A stretch of 64,000 nucleotides of DNA from Lentisalinibacter sp964427415. Its GTDB lineage: Bacteria; Pseudomonadota; Gammaproteobacteria; Steroidobacterales; Woeseiaceae. A model generated the notes under the pieces. That model was given only the letters and a program-made list of their open reading frames with translations, did not search any database and was not told the origin of the DNA. Below are positions 56,158 to 64,000 of the stretch, in pieces. Position 1 is the stretch's first letter. Each line of letters opens with the position of its first letter. The stretch spans positions 1 through 64,000 of the forward strand of contig CAYRUH010000015.1 in assembly GCA_964427415.1 (NCBI GenBank). Reading direction: 5' to 3'. The translations under genes and the position numbers were made by a program.

Positions 56158-56163
56158 GACGGA

Positions 56164-56724
56164 TCAGGCCTCGCCGTCGTCCGGCGCCCCGGTCTCGATC
56201 AGCCGCTGCAGCCGCAGCAGCTGCTCGGCCAGCACCCGGTCCACCGCCGGCGCGATCTGGTCCAGACCGCGGGGGTCGTAGCCGCCCACCGCGTAGTCCA
56301 GGGCGATCAGGGTGCGGCCTTCTTCCGCGGCCAGGCTCCAGGTCATGTTGCCATTGACCCCCATCAGGCCGAGAGGCCCGAGGCCGCCGGTAAGACGCAG
56401 CATGCGGCCGGGCTCGACGAAGGTGACGGTCATGTGCACCACCGCGCCGTCCTCGCCCAGCTTCTCGCAGAAGCAGCCGTTGGCGCGGGTCTCGATGTAG
56501 AGGTTGTGCGCCTGGCCGGAATAGGTGTGCGCGCCGTTCCACCATTCGCTCACGTGCGCGGTCAGCATGCGCCACGCCGTCTCCGGTGGCGCGTCCACGG
56601 CAGCCTCGACATGCACGGTGAAGCCGTGCGCCGCCGCGGCGGTCACCTCGGCACCGGCGGGCGGCGCGGCCCCGACGGACAGGACCGCGACCGGCAGCAG
56701 CATCCGTAACGCCCGCAACTTCAC
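56164..56724 (-). CDS. SRPBCC-domain exported protein
   Basis: This is a 186-aa protein. The N-terminus is a signal peptide (MLLPVAVLSVGAAPPAGAEV) if translation begins at GTG 56724 or ATG 56703. The rest is a START/Bet v1-like SRPBCC fold (FTVHVEAAVDAPPETAWRMLTAHVSEWW, GRMLRLTGGLGPLGLMGVNG). These folds bind hydrophobic ligands; the ligand is unknown. GTG 56724 overlaps the stop of the ThDP-enzyme gene (GTGA), so the pair is coupled. An exported binding protein coupled to a cytosolic ThDP enzyme is odd. Confidence 0.75.
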   Translation of the reverse strand: MKLRALRMLLPVAVLSVGAAPPAGAEVTAAAAHGFTVHVEAAVDAPPETAWRMLTAHVSEWWNGAHTYSGQAHNLYIETRANGCFCEKLGEDGAVVHMTVTFVEPGRMLRLTGGLGPLGLMGVNGNMTWSLAAEEGRTLIALDYAVGGYDPRGLDQIAPAVDRVLAEQLLRLQRLIETGAPDDGEA

Positions 56725-58265
56725 AGCACGAGCTCGATGAGATTGGGGCCGGGCTCCGGCACGAAGTCGGCCAGCGCCCGGTTGAAGTCCTCCAGCGTCG
56801 TCGCCCGCCGGGCGGTGACGCCCATACCCTCGGCCAGCGCCACCCAGTCCAGGTCCGGCCGGCCGATGCCCAGCATGTCCCGGGCCTTGGGCCCCGGTTC
56901 GCCGGCGCCCACCCGCATGAACTCGATGTTCAGGATGCGGTACTGGCGATTGGCGAAGATGACGTTGGTGACGTCCAGTCCCTCCCGCGCCTGGGTCCAC
57001 AGGGACTGCAGGGTGTACATTCCGCCGCCGTCGGCCTGCAGCGCCAGCACCTTCCGGTCCGGGCAGGCAATCGCAGCGCCGGTCGCGACCGGCAGCCCCT
57101 GGCCGATGGAGCCGCCGGTGAGCATCAGCCAGTCGTGGGGCGGTGCGGTGGCCGTGGCCGGCAGCAGCCCGCCGCCGCTGGTGGCCGATTCGTCGGAGAC
57201 GATGGCGTTCTCGGGCAGCGCCGCAGCGATGGCGAGCGCCAGTGTCTCGGCGGTCAAATCGCCGGCCGGCGGTTCCGTCTGCCGGGCGGCGGCGAGTTCG
57301 GCCCGGTCCCTCCCCGCGCCGAGCTCCTCCGCCAGCGCTTCCAGTGCGCCGATGCCGTCCTCGCCCGGCTCGGCCAGGCTCACGATCTCGCAGCCGTCCG
57401 GCGCGATGCGGCTCGGCACGCCCGGATAGGCGAAGAAGGTGACCGGCTCGCGGGTATTCACCAGCACGAGGTGACGGATGGCGGTCAGCGCCTCCCGGGC
57501 CTGCTCGGCAAAATAGGGCAGGCGGCCGATGACGGCGCGGCCGGCGCCCCGCTCCTGGCGGGCGACGAAGGTATCCGTCAGCAGCCGGGCACCGCTCGCG
57601 TTGGCGACGCGGCTGGCGAGTTCCAGGCCGCGGCTGCGCAGCACCGGCCCGTTCACGAGGATGGCCGCCGGCTCGGCGCTCGCCAGCGCCCGGGCCACCC
57701 GCCGGATACGCTCGCCGTCGACCGCAGCCGGGGCAGCGGGCGGCAGCGGCGTGCCCGGCGGCGGGCCGTCCTGCCAGGCCAGATCCGCCGGCATGATCAG
57801 CGTGGCGATACCGCCCGGCGGCGCCGTCGCAGCGGCCACCGCCTCTGCGGCATCACCGGCAATCGCGCTGCCGTCCTCGCAGGTGCGCACCCACTCCGAG
57901 ACCGGCCGGGAGACGCCTTCGATGTCGGAGCTCAGCGGCGCGTCGAGCTCGCGATGCCAGGTCGCGTGTTCGCCAATGATGTTGACGATGGGCGTGTGGG
58001 CGCGCCGGGCGTTGTGGAAATTGGCGATTGCGTTGCCCATACCCGGGCCGAGGTGCAACAGGGTGGCGGCCGGCACGCCGCGCATGCGTGCGTACCCGTC
58101 GGCCGCGCCGGAGACCACGCCCTCGAACAGGGCCAGGACGCTGCGCATGCCATCCACCCGGTCCAGCGCCGCGACGAACTGCATCTCCGAGGTGCCGGGG
58201 TTGGTGAAACAGACCTCGACCCCGGCGGCGAGCAGCGTGCGCAGCAATGTCTCGGCACCGTTCAT
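56721..58265 (-). CDS. Thiamine-diphosphate enzyme, acetolactate-synthase/benzoylformate-decarboxylase-like
   Basis: This is a 514-aa ThDP-dependent enzyme. The N-terminal Pyr domain has GVEVCFTNPGTSEMQF and the catalytic Glu in LFEGVVSGAADGYARM. The central domain is short. The C-terminal PP domain has GSIGQGLPVATGAAIACP and the diphosphate motif QADGGGMYTLQSLW...N, in which the usual GDG is ADG. The overall length (about 515, not about 570) and the lack of an FAD-type central block favour a decarboxylase or lyase rather than biosynthetic IlvB. Substrate unknown. The start is ATG 58265; the frame runs upstream without homology. It is coupled to the SRPBCC gene. Confidence 0.82.
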   Translation of the reverse strand: MNGAETLLRTLLAAGVEVCFTNPGTSEMQFVAALDRVDGMRSVLALFEGVVSGAADGYARMRGVPAATLLHLGPGMGNAIANFHNARRAHTPIVNIIGEHATWHRELDAPLSSDIEGVSRPVSEWVRTCEDGSAIAGDAAEAVAAATAPPGGIATLIMPADLAWQDGPPPGTPLPPAAPAAVDGERIRRVARALASAEPAAILVNGPVLRSRGLELASRVANASGARLLTDTFVARQERGAGRAVIGRLPYFAEQAREALTAIRHLVLVNTREPVTFFAYPGVPSRIAPDGCEIVSLAEPGEDGIGALEALAEELGAGRDRAELAAARQTEPPAGDLTAETLALAIAAALPENAIVSDESATSGGGLLPATATAPPHDWLMLTGGSIGQGLPVATGAAIACPDRKVLALQADGGGMYTLQSLWTQAREGLDVTNVIFANRQYRILNIEFMRVGAGEPGPKARDMLGIGRPDLDWVALAEGMGVTARRATTLEDFNRALADFVPEPGPNLIELVL

Positions 58266-58362
58266 GACATCGATATTAGCAGACACCGCTGGTGGATCAG
58301 GCGCGGTCGTGCCGGCTCCGCGGCCCGGCTCATGCGCTGACCGGCGCCGGGTCGGCTCCGCG

Positions 58363-61300
58363 TCAGGCGGAATGCTGCGGCAGCCTTGCCGCTCGCCGGG
58401 CGGCCACCCAGCGCTGGACGTCGGCCATCGCCAGGTAACTGGCCGGCACCAGCAGCAGCGCGATGGCCGTGACGAACAGCACACCGAAGCCGAGGCTGAT
58501 GGCCATGGGGATCAGGAAGCGGGCCTGTAGCGAGGTCTCGAGGATGATGGGAGTGAGGCCGAAGAAGGTGGTCAGGGAGGTGAGCACCACCGGTCGCACG
58601 CGGCGCACGGTGCCGGAGATCACGGCATCCTGCAGTTCCACGCCCTCCTTGCGGAAGTCGTTGATGGCGGTGATCAGGACCAGCGAGCCGTTGATGACCA
58701 CGCCGGACAGCGCGACCAGTCCCAGCATGCTGACGAAGCTCATCGTGTAGCCCATGATCGCGTGGCCGAGGACGGCGCCGATCAGGCCGAAGGGGACGGC
58801 GAAGAGCACCAGCAGCGGCTGCACGTAGCTGCGGAATGCGACGGCCATCAGCGCGTACATGGCCAGCAGCGCCAGTACCATGCCGCGCATCAGGCCGCCG
58901 ATGGACTCCGCCTGCGCCTCCTGCTCGCCGGACAGGCTCCATGTGAGCCCCGGCAGCTCCTGCTGCAGGCGCGGCAGCACGTCGCCCGTCAGGGCGGCGG
59001 TGATCTGCCCGGCGTTGGCGAGGTTCTCGTCCACGTCGGAGCTGACCTCGATCACCCGCTTGCCGTCCTCGCGCCGGATCTCGGTGAACGAGCGCCCCTC
59101 CGTCACCCGGGCGGCCTGCCCCAGCGGGATCTCGCCGCCGCCCGGTGTGCGGACGATGAAATTCTCCACCGAATAGAGCGTCTCGCGCTCGGACTCGGGC
59201 AGCCGCACGTACACCCGCAGCTCGTCGCGCCCGCGTTGCTGGCGCAGAGCCTCGGCGCCGAAGAAGGCAGCCCGGATCTGGTTGGCGAGATCGCGCTCGG
59301 TGATGCCGAGGCTGCGAGCCGCCAGCTTCAGCTCCAGGTCCAGCTGGGGCTTGCCCTGCTCCAGGCCGCTGTCCACGTCGAACACGCCCGCGTAATCCGA
59401 CAGCTCGTCAGCCAGGCGGGCGGCGGCGTGCTCCAGGGTGAGCAGGTCCCGGTGGGAGAGCTGGATGGCCACCTTGGCGCCCGCGGCGGGCCCGACCGAA
59501 TAGTTGTACGTCATGCGTTCCGCCGCCGGCGGCTCTCCCACGGCCCGGCGCCAGCGGTTGGCAAACTCTTCGGCGCTCACCTCCCGGTCGCCGGCCGGCG
59601 CCAGGTACACGGTCACCAGCGCCCGGTGGCCGCCGGTCTGGGTACCAATGCTGATATCACCGCCGCCGGTATTGGGCTGACTTTTGCCCACCTCGGAGTA
59701 GATGCCCGTGACCAGCGACTGCTCGCCGGCCACTACGTCTTTGCCGCCCAGCTCCTGCTCAACCTGTCGCGCGGCGGCGATCATCTGCTCCATCACCCCG
59801 CGTGTCTCTGCGACGGGCGCGCCGAAGGGCAGCTCGACGCCCGCCGAAACGAAGTCGGCCTCCACCCGGGGGAAGAAGGTCAGCGGCACGCGGCCGCTGG
59901 CCAGCGTGGCCCAGGCGACCATGAGCACGCTGAGGGAGATGGCCATTGCCAGATAGCGCCGCTCGGCGACCCGCTGGGCCATCGGCCGGAAACGATTCTC
60001 GATCCAGTTCTCCAGCCCGTTGGAGAACTGTTTCTGCCAGCGGTAGATCGGCCGCATCACGGGATTCGGCCGGAACTGGCCCGAGCGGCGCACGTGGGCC
60101 AGATGGGCCGGCAGGATCAGCAGGCACTCGACCAGCGAGAGCAGCAGGATCGGGATGACGATCATCGGGATGTTGATGAAGAACTTGCCGATGATCCCCG
60201 GCACGAACAGCAGCGGCATGAACGCCAGCACGGTGGTGAGAACGGCGAACACCACCGGCGTCAGCACCTCCCGGGTGCCGGCCACCGAAGAGGTGAGCGG
60301 GTCGTTGTAGCGGCTGCGGTTGGCGAATACGGCCTCGCCCACCACCACCGCATCGTCGACGACGATGCCCAGCGTCAGGATAAAGGCGAACAGGGAGATG
60401 ATGTTGATGGAGATGTCCGCCATCGGCATGAACAGGAACACGCCGAGGAAGGAGATGGGCATGCCCAGCGTCACCCAGAAGGCGAGTCGGGGCTGCAGAA
60501 AGATACCGAGCACGATCAGCACCAGCAGGGCGCCGAGACGGCCGTTCTCCACCAGCAGGCCGATGCGATCGCGGAAGGCCTCCGAGGAGTCGTCCGTGAC
60601 CACCAGATTCACGGTCTCCGGCAGATCGTCCCGGCGGGCGTCGATGAACTCGTGCACGGCGTCGGCGACGGTCAGCGGCGACTCGTCGCCCACCCTGAAG
60701 AGCTTGAGCCGCACGGCCGGGTGGCCGTCGTAGAACGCCTCGGTATCGGTGTCGCGGTAGCCGTCGACGACGGTCGCCATCTCGCCCAGGGTCACCCGGG
60801 AGCCGTCCGGATTGCTGATGACGGCGATGTCCGCGAACTCGTCACCGAACTCCCGCCGCTCGGTGGTGCGCACCAGCACGTCGCCGCCGGCGGTCTTCAC
60901 CGTGCCGCCGGGCAGGTCGATGGAGGCGGCCCGCACCCGCCCGGCGATCTCCGGCAGCGTGAGGCCGTAGCGGCGCAGCTGCTCCTGGGGCACCTCGATG
61001 CTGACCTCGGGCGGCGGCAGGCCGTCCACCTCGATGAGCGTGATGCGGGGATCGTCGAGGAGTTCGCCGCGCAGCTGCTCCGCCAGTCCGTCCAGCTCGC
61101 CGAGCTCCAGATCGCCGTAGACGATCAGGTTCAGCACCTGCTCCCGGTTGGTGGCGAGGGAGATCACCGGGCGCTCCGCATCCTCGGGAAACGAGGTAAT
61201 GCGGTCCACCGCGCTCTTGACGTCGTTCAGCGCCTGGTCGGCGTCGGTGTCGAGCAGCAGCTCGGCCAGCACCACGCCGCGGCCCTCGTTCACGACCGAG

Positions 61301-61566
61301 CTGACTTCCTTGATGCCGTCGACGCCGCGCACGGCCTCCTCGACCGCGAGCACCACGCCCTCCTCCACTTCCTCGGGGCTCGCACCCGGGTAGGACACGC
61401 TGACGGTGATGATGTCGAGATCGATCTCCGGGAACACCTCCTGGCGCACCTGCTGGGCGAACAGCAGCCCGCCGACGATGAGCAGCAGCATCAGCAGGTT
61501 CGCGGCAACCGCGTTGCGGGCCATCCAGGCGATGGGGCCGCGCATGGCTGTGGGGTCGGCGCTCAT
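58363..61566 (-). CDS. RND efflux transporter permease
   Basis: This is a 1067-aa inner-membrane proton-driven efflux pump of the AcrB superfamily. There are twelve helices in the 1+5+1+5 layout with two large periplasmic loops: the N-terminal helix ANLLMLLLIVGGLLFAQQ, the TM4 Asp pair in LGIVVDDAVVVGEAVF, and the second half with PFGLIGAVLGHAIMGY and VALSGVVINGSLVLI. The length and the HEFIDARRDDLPE stretch fit the less-studied 'hydrophobe/amphiphile' or metal-type RND group rather than AcrB itself. It is the last of three genes in the operon, 5 bases after the adaptor. Confidence 0.92.
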   Translation of the reverse strand: MSADPTAMRGPIAWMARNAVAANLLMLLLIVGGLLFAQQVRQEVFPEIDLDIITVSVSYPGASPEEVEEGVVLAVEEAVRGVDGIKEVSSVVNEGRGVVLAELLLDTDADQALNDVKSAVDRITSFPEDAERPVISLATNREQVLNLIVYGDLELGELDGLAEQLRGELLDDPRITLIEVDGLPPPEVSIEVPQEQLRRYGLTLPEIAGRVRAASIDLPGGTVKTAGGDVLVRTTERREFGDEFADIAVISNPDGSRVTLGEMATVVDGYRDTDTEAFYDGHPAVRLKLFRVGDESPLTVADAVHEFIDARRDDLPETVNLVVTDDSSEAFRDRIGLLVENGRLGALLVLIVLGIFLQPRLAFWVTLGMPISFLGVFLFMPMADISINIISLFAFILTLGIVVDDAVVVGEAVFANRSRYNDPLTSSVAGTREVLTPVVFAVLTTVLAFMPLLFVPGIIGKFFINIPMIVIPILLLSLVECLLILPAHLAHVRRSGQFRPNPVMRPIYRWQKQFSNGLENWIENRFRPMAQRVAERRYLAMAISLSVLMVAWATLASGRVPLTFFPRVEADFVSAGVELPFGAPVAETRGVMEQMIAAARQVEQELGGKDVVAGEQSLVTGIYSEVGKSQPNTGGGDISIGTQTGGHRALVTVYLAPAGDREVSAEEFANRWRRAVGEPPAAERMTYNYSVGPAAGAKVAIQLSHRDLLTLEHAAARLADELSDYAGVFDVDSGLEQGKPQLDLELKLAARSLGITERDLANQIRAAFFGAEALRQQRGRDELRVYVRLPESERETLYSVENFIVRTPGGGEIPLGQAARVTEGRSFTEIRREDGKRVIEVSSDVDENLANAGQITAALTGDVLPRLQQELPGLTWSLSGEQEAQAESIGGLMRGMVLALLAMYALMAVAFRSYVQPLLVLFAVPFGLIGAVLGHAIMGYTMSFVSMLGLVALSGVVINGSLVLITAINDFRKEGVELQDAVISGTVRRVRPVVLTSLTTFFGLTPIILETSLQARFLIPMAISLGFGVLFVTAIALLLVPASYLAMADVQRWVAARRAARLPQHSA

Positions 61567-61570
61567 CCCT

Positions 61571-62764
61571 TCACGGGTTCCCGGCGACGTCTTCCGTCCC
61601 GACCGGGAGTTCGTCCTGCAGCCTGAGCTTCATGCCCGGCACCGGTGAGGCGAGCGGGCTGGTCACCACCCGCTCGCCGGCTTCCAGGCCACCGGTGATC
61701 ATCACCCGGTCCGGCTTGCGCCAGCCCACCTCCACCCGACGGATGTCGAGCCGACCGTCTTCGCCGTAGACGTAGACCCGATCGCCTGCGTGCAGCCAGG
61801 CGCGCTCGAGCGGCACCACTTCGGTGACGCGCCCGCCCTCGATCTCGACGTCGACGTAGCTGTCGAACAGCAGCGGCAGACCGCCGGTCTCCAGCGCCAG
61901 CGGATCGTCGATGTCCACCAGCACCCGGGCGAGCCGGCCGGCGGGATCCAGGTCGCCCAGCAGCCGCAGCAGCCGGCCCCGGCGCACGACGGTGCCGGCG
62001 CCGCTGTCGTAGCGGATCTCTGCCGTCGAGCCGCCCCGGCCCTGCGCGTCCGGCAGCTCCAGGGCGCCGAGCCGGTCCACGGGCACGGCCGCGCGCACCC
62101 ACGCCCGGCCGGTGCCGGCCAGGGTGACCGCCTGACTCTGCGGCGAGAGCGTCTGGCCCAGGTCAACGGTCTCTTCGAGGACCAGCGCGTCGAACGGCGC
62201 CGTCACCCGGGTGCGTTGCAGGTTCAGCACCGCCTGGCGGAGCTGCGCGCGGGCTGCCGCCACCGCGGCCTCGGCAACGGCCAGCTGGGGCTCGCGCAGC
62301 GCCAGCGACGGGTCGGCGGCCTCGTCCCGCTCGTCGGCGAACAGCTGCCATTCCCGCTCGGCGACACGCTGCCGACCCTGCTCCAGGGCGAGCCTGGCCA
62401 AGGCGTCCGCCAGCCGGGTGCGGGCCGACTCCACGGCCAGCTCATAGTCGTCCGGCTCGATGCGGAACAGCAGCTCGCCGGCCTGCACGAGCCCGCCGGG
62501 TACCAGCGAGTCATTGAGTTCCACCACACGACCGCCCACCTGGGGCTGCAGCGCCACGCGGCGCGCGGGTGTGACCACGCCCTGCGCGGGCACGGTGTAG
62601 CGTTCGGTCCGTGTTTCGGCGGCCCGGGTCTCCACCAGCGTGCCACGGTCCACCCGGGGCGCTTTCTCCGGCTCCGTGCGGGTGGCCAGCAGCACGGCCG
62701 ACAAGCCGATGCCGCCGATCAGCACCAGGACGGCCGCAATGGCCTGCCGGCGGCCGGGGGTCAC
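61571..62764 (-). CDS. RND efflux periplasmic adaptor (membrane fusion protein)
   Basis: This 397-aa subunit bridges the RND pump and outer-membrane channel. The GTG start at 62764 overlaps the TolC-type stop (GTGA), so translation is coupled. The N-terminus is a single hydrophobic anchor (RRQAIAAVLVLIGGIGLSAVLLA). A split lipoyl/barrel-sandwich domain (PQVGGRVVELNDSLVPGGLV and VTAPFDALVLEETVDLGQTL) brackets an alpha-hairpin (about 110-190), followed by beta-barrel domains and a C-terminal MP segment (VEVGWRKPDRVMITGGLEAGERVV). The preceding open frame to 63163 is the reverse of the outer-membrane gene and not coding. Confidence 0.92.
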   Translation of the reverse strand: MTPGRRQAIAAVLVLIGGIGLSAVLLATRTEPEKAPRVDRGTLVETRAAETRTERYTVPAQGVVTPARRVALQPQVGGRVVELNDSLVPGGLVQAGELLFRIEPDDYELAVESARTRLADALARLALEQGRQRVAEREWQLFADERDEAADPSLALREPQLAVAEAAVAAARAQLRQAVLNLQRTRVTAPFDALVLEETVDLGQTLSPQSQAVTLAGTGRAWVRAAVPVDRLGALELPDAQGRGGSTAEIRYDSGAGTVVRRGRLLRLLGDLDPAGRLARVLVDIDDPLALETGGLPLLFDSYVDVEIEGGRVTEVVPLERAWLHAGDRVYVYGEDGRLDIRRVEVGWRKPDRVMITGGLEAGERVVTSPLASPVPGMKLRLQDELPVGTEDVAGNP

Positions 62765-64000
62765 GGAGCCTCCCCGCGCAGCAGCGAGACGCCGAGCGCG
62801 CGGCACAACTGTATGCGCCCGCTGTACTGGTCGCGCCGGGCGTCGACCAGCGACTGCTCCAGGTTCTGGCTGGATTGCAGCGCGAGCAGCACGTCGAGGA
62901 AATCCACCTGCCCTTCCTGGTAGGCGGTGCGCGTCAGGCTCAGCACCCGCTCCGCCTCGGCGAGCTGGCGCCGGAGGCTCACGACCAGATCGTCCCGGGC
63001 GCGGGCCAGTGCCAGGGAGACGGCCACTTCGGTCCAGGCGTCCAGCAGAGCGCCGGCATACTCGATCAGGGCTTCCTCGGCTTCCGCGTCGCGCAGGTCG
63101 ATGTTGGCACGACGCTGGCCGAAATCGAACAGGTTGGTGGTGACTTCCGCGCCGGCCTGCCACAGCGTGTCGCTGAAGAGATTCTCCAGCATCGTCTCCA
63201 CGGAAATCAGGCTGCCGCTCAGCGACAGCGAGGGCAGCCGTTGTGCAATGCTGGCCGCGAGGCGGCGGTCGCTGGCGGCAAGCGCCAGCCGGGCGGCACG
63301 CACGTCGGGACGGGCCTCGGGCAAGGCGGCCGGCACGCCCGGGTCCGGGAGCGGCGGCACGGCCGGCAATGCCGGGTCGTCCGGCAGCGCGACGGTAGCC
63401 GGCGGCGCGCCCAGCAGGGCGCCGAGCTGATGCTCCAGCACTCTGCGCTGACCGCGCGCCACGCCCAGCTGGCCATCGAGCCGCTGCAACTGCTGGCGCT
63501 GGCGGCCCACGTCGGCGGCGCCGCTCTGGCCGAGGCCGAACCTGAGCCGGGTGAGTTCGAGAAATTTCTCCGAGGTCGCCACCTGCTGCTCCAGCAGGGC
63601 CACCAGTTCGCGCTGGGCGAGCAGCGACGCCCAGGTCTCCGCCAGCTGGGCACCAAGGCTCACCTCCAGCGCCGCCAGCGACTCCGCGGCCGCCCCGGCC
63701 TGCAGTGCCGCGGCCCCGTACTCGTTGCGCACCCGACCCCAGACGTCCACCTCGTAGCTCGCGGCAAGGGAGCCCTGATACTGCTCGGACACCCCGCCGG
63801 CGGGGAATCCCGGGGGCAGCGCGTCACCGGGGATCTGCGCCGCGAGGAAGCCCGCGCCCACCGCGTTCCCCCGGCTCGCTTCGATGGCGAGATCGAGCCG
63901 CGGCAGCAGCGACGAGCGGGCGCCCCGCGCCAGCGCCTCGGCCTGGCGCAGCCGCGCCACTGCCCCGCGCAGCTCCAGACTGTCGGCCGCCAGCCGCGAC
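62761..64000 (-). CDS. TolC/NodT-type outer-membrane efflux channel, truncated by window end
   Basis: This is the outer-membrane factor of the tripartite efflux system. The frame is open to the last base (64000), so the N-terminus with the lipoprotein signal is outside. The visible 413 codons contain the duplicated OEP repeats: SRLAADSLELRGAVARLRQAEALA and RSSLLPRLDLAIEASRG in the first half, and RLPSLSLSGSL with WQAGAEVTTNLFDFGQRR and EALIEYAGALLDAWTEVAVSLA in the second. The Arg/Leu/Ala-rich coiled-coil helices are typical. An internal ATG at 63960 is not the start. It is the first of three genes visible in the efflux operon. Confidence 0.9.
   Translation of the reverse strand, partial: SRLAADSLELRGAVARLRQAEALARGARSSLLPRLDLAIEASRGNAVGAGFLAAQIPGDALPPGFPAGGVSEQYQGSLAASYEVDVWGRVRNEYGAAALQAGAAAESLAALEVSLGAQLAETWASLLAQRELVALLEQQVATSEKFLELTRLRFGLGQSGAADVGRQRQQLQRLDGQLGVARGQRRVLEHQLGALLGAPPATVALPDDPALPAVPPLPDPGVPAALPEARPDVRAARLALAASDRRLAASIAQRLPSLSLSGSLISVETMLENLFSDTLWQAGAEVTTNLFDFGQRRANIDLRDAEAEEALIEYAGALLDAWTEVAVSLALARARDDLVVSLRRQLAEAERVLSLTRTAYQEGQVDFLDVLLALQSSQNLEQSLVDARRDQYSGRIQLCRALGVSLLRGEAP

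Noticed and set aside
58762..61626. 954-codon plus-strand frame
   Set aside because: It is antisense to the RND permease, which has complete family motifs.

Overview
The window is GC-rich chromosomal DNA from a gammaproteobacterium. The evidence is the tsaD / rpsU-yqeY-dnaG-rpoD macromolecular-synthesis locus, a split class II ribonucleotide reductase (nrdJa/nrdJb), YqcC, MidA-type and CCA genes of gammaproteobacterial character, and a GTAG-class REP element. The exact order cannot be fixed by eye; a Chromatiales/Xanthomonadales/Woeseiales-like lineage is my guess. A 100-N gap flanked by two identical 55-bp copies shows that this is a scaffolded short-read assembly, possibly a metagenome bin.

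Layout. 1-1700 is an accessory scar: the 3' part of an IS630-type transposase, inserted at a TA into a reverse-transcriptase gene whose upstream DNA is hairpin-rich, followed by short direct repeats. 1720-5130 holds nrdJb-nrdJa (minus strand) with two NrdR-box-like palindromes, then a small heat-shock gene behind a good sigma-32 promoter. 5800-25200 is mostly core: HtrA protease, Slt transglycosylase, an NDUFA9-like protein, a metallopeptidase lipoprotein, cca, uppP, a MidA methyltransferase, pteridine reductase (interrupted only by the assembly gap), an S41 protease, folK-folB, tsaD, rpsU-yqeY-dnaG-rpoD, an EEP-fold hydrolase, yqcC and tRNA-Ile2(CAU). 25200-39200 holds two membrane proteins (MgtC/DUF4010 and SLC13), a lipoprotein Cu/Zn SOD, a rhomboid protease, a double-length UvrA (about 1823 aa, four ATPase sites), a MerR-type regulator, an orphan HExxH protein, a saccharopine-dehydrogenase-like protein and a MOSC protein.

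39386-51124 is the most unusual part. A minus-strand five-gene operon (HzsA-related diheme lipoprotein, SH3/beta-barrel, beta-barrel, DUF4266 lipoprotein, DUF3570 beta-barrel) lies back to back with a plus-strand three-gene operon (monoheme exported protein, diheme LamG lipoprotein, Tat-type DUF1501-like protein). The 0.9-kb divergent region carries three TGTCG-N8-CGACA dyads, a consensus sigma-54 promoter (TGGCACG-N4-TTGCA), a leader hairpin and a c-di-GMP-I (GEMM-I) riboswitch whose P1 strand can alternatively pair with sequence abutting the Shine-Dalgarno. I infer a cell-envelope heme system under enhancer-dependent and cyclic-dinucleotide control; I know of no described function for this combination.

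51190-64000 holds an alpha/beta hydrolase-SDR pair, a PPIase-HupE pair, a haloalkane dehalogenase, a ThDP enzyme coupled to an SRPBCC protein, and a tripartite RND efflux operon whose outer-membrane component runs off the window end.
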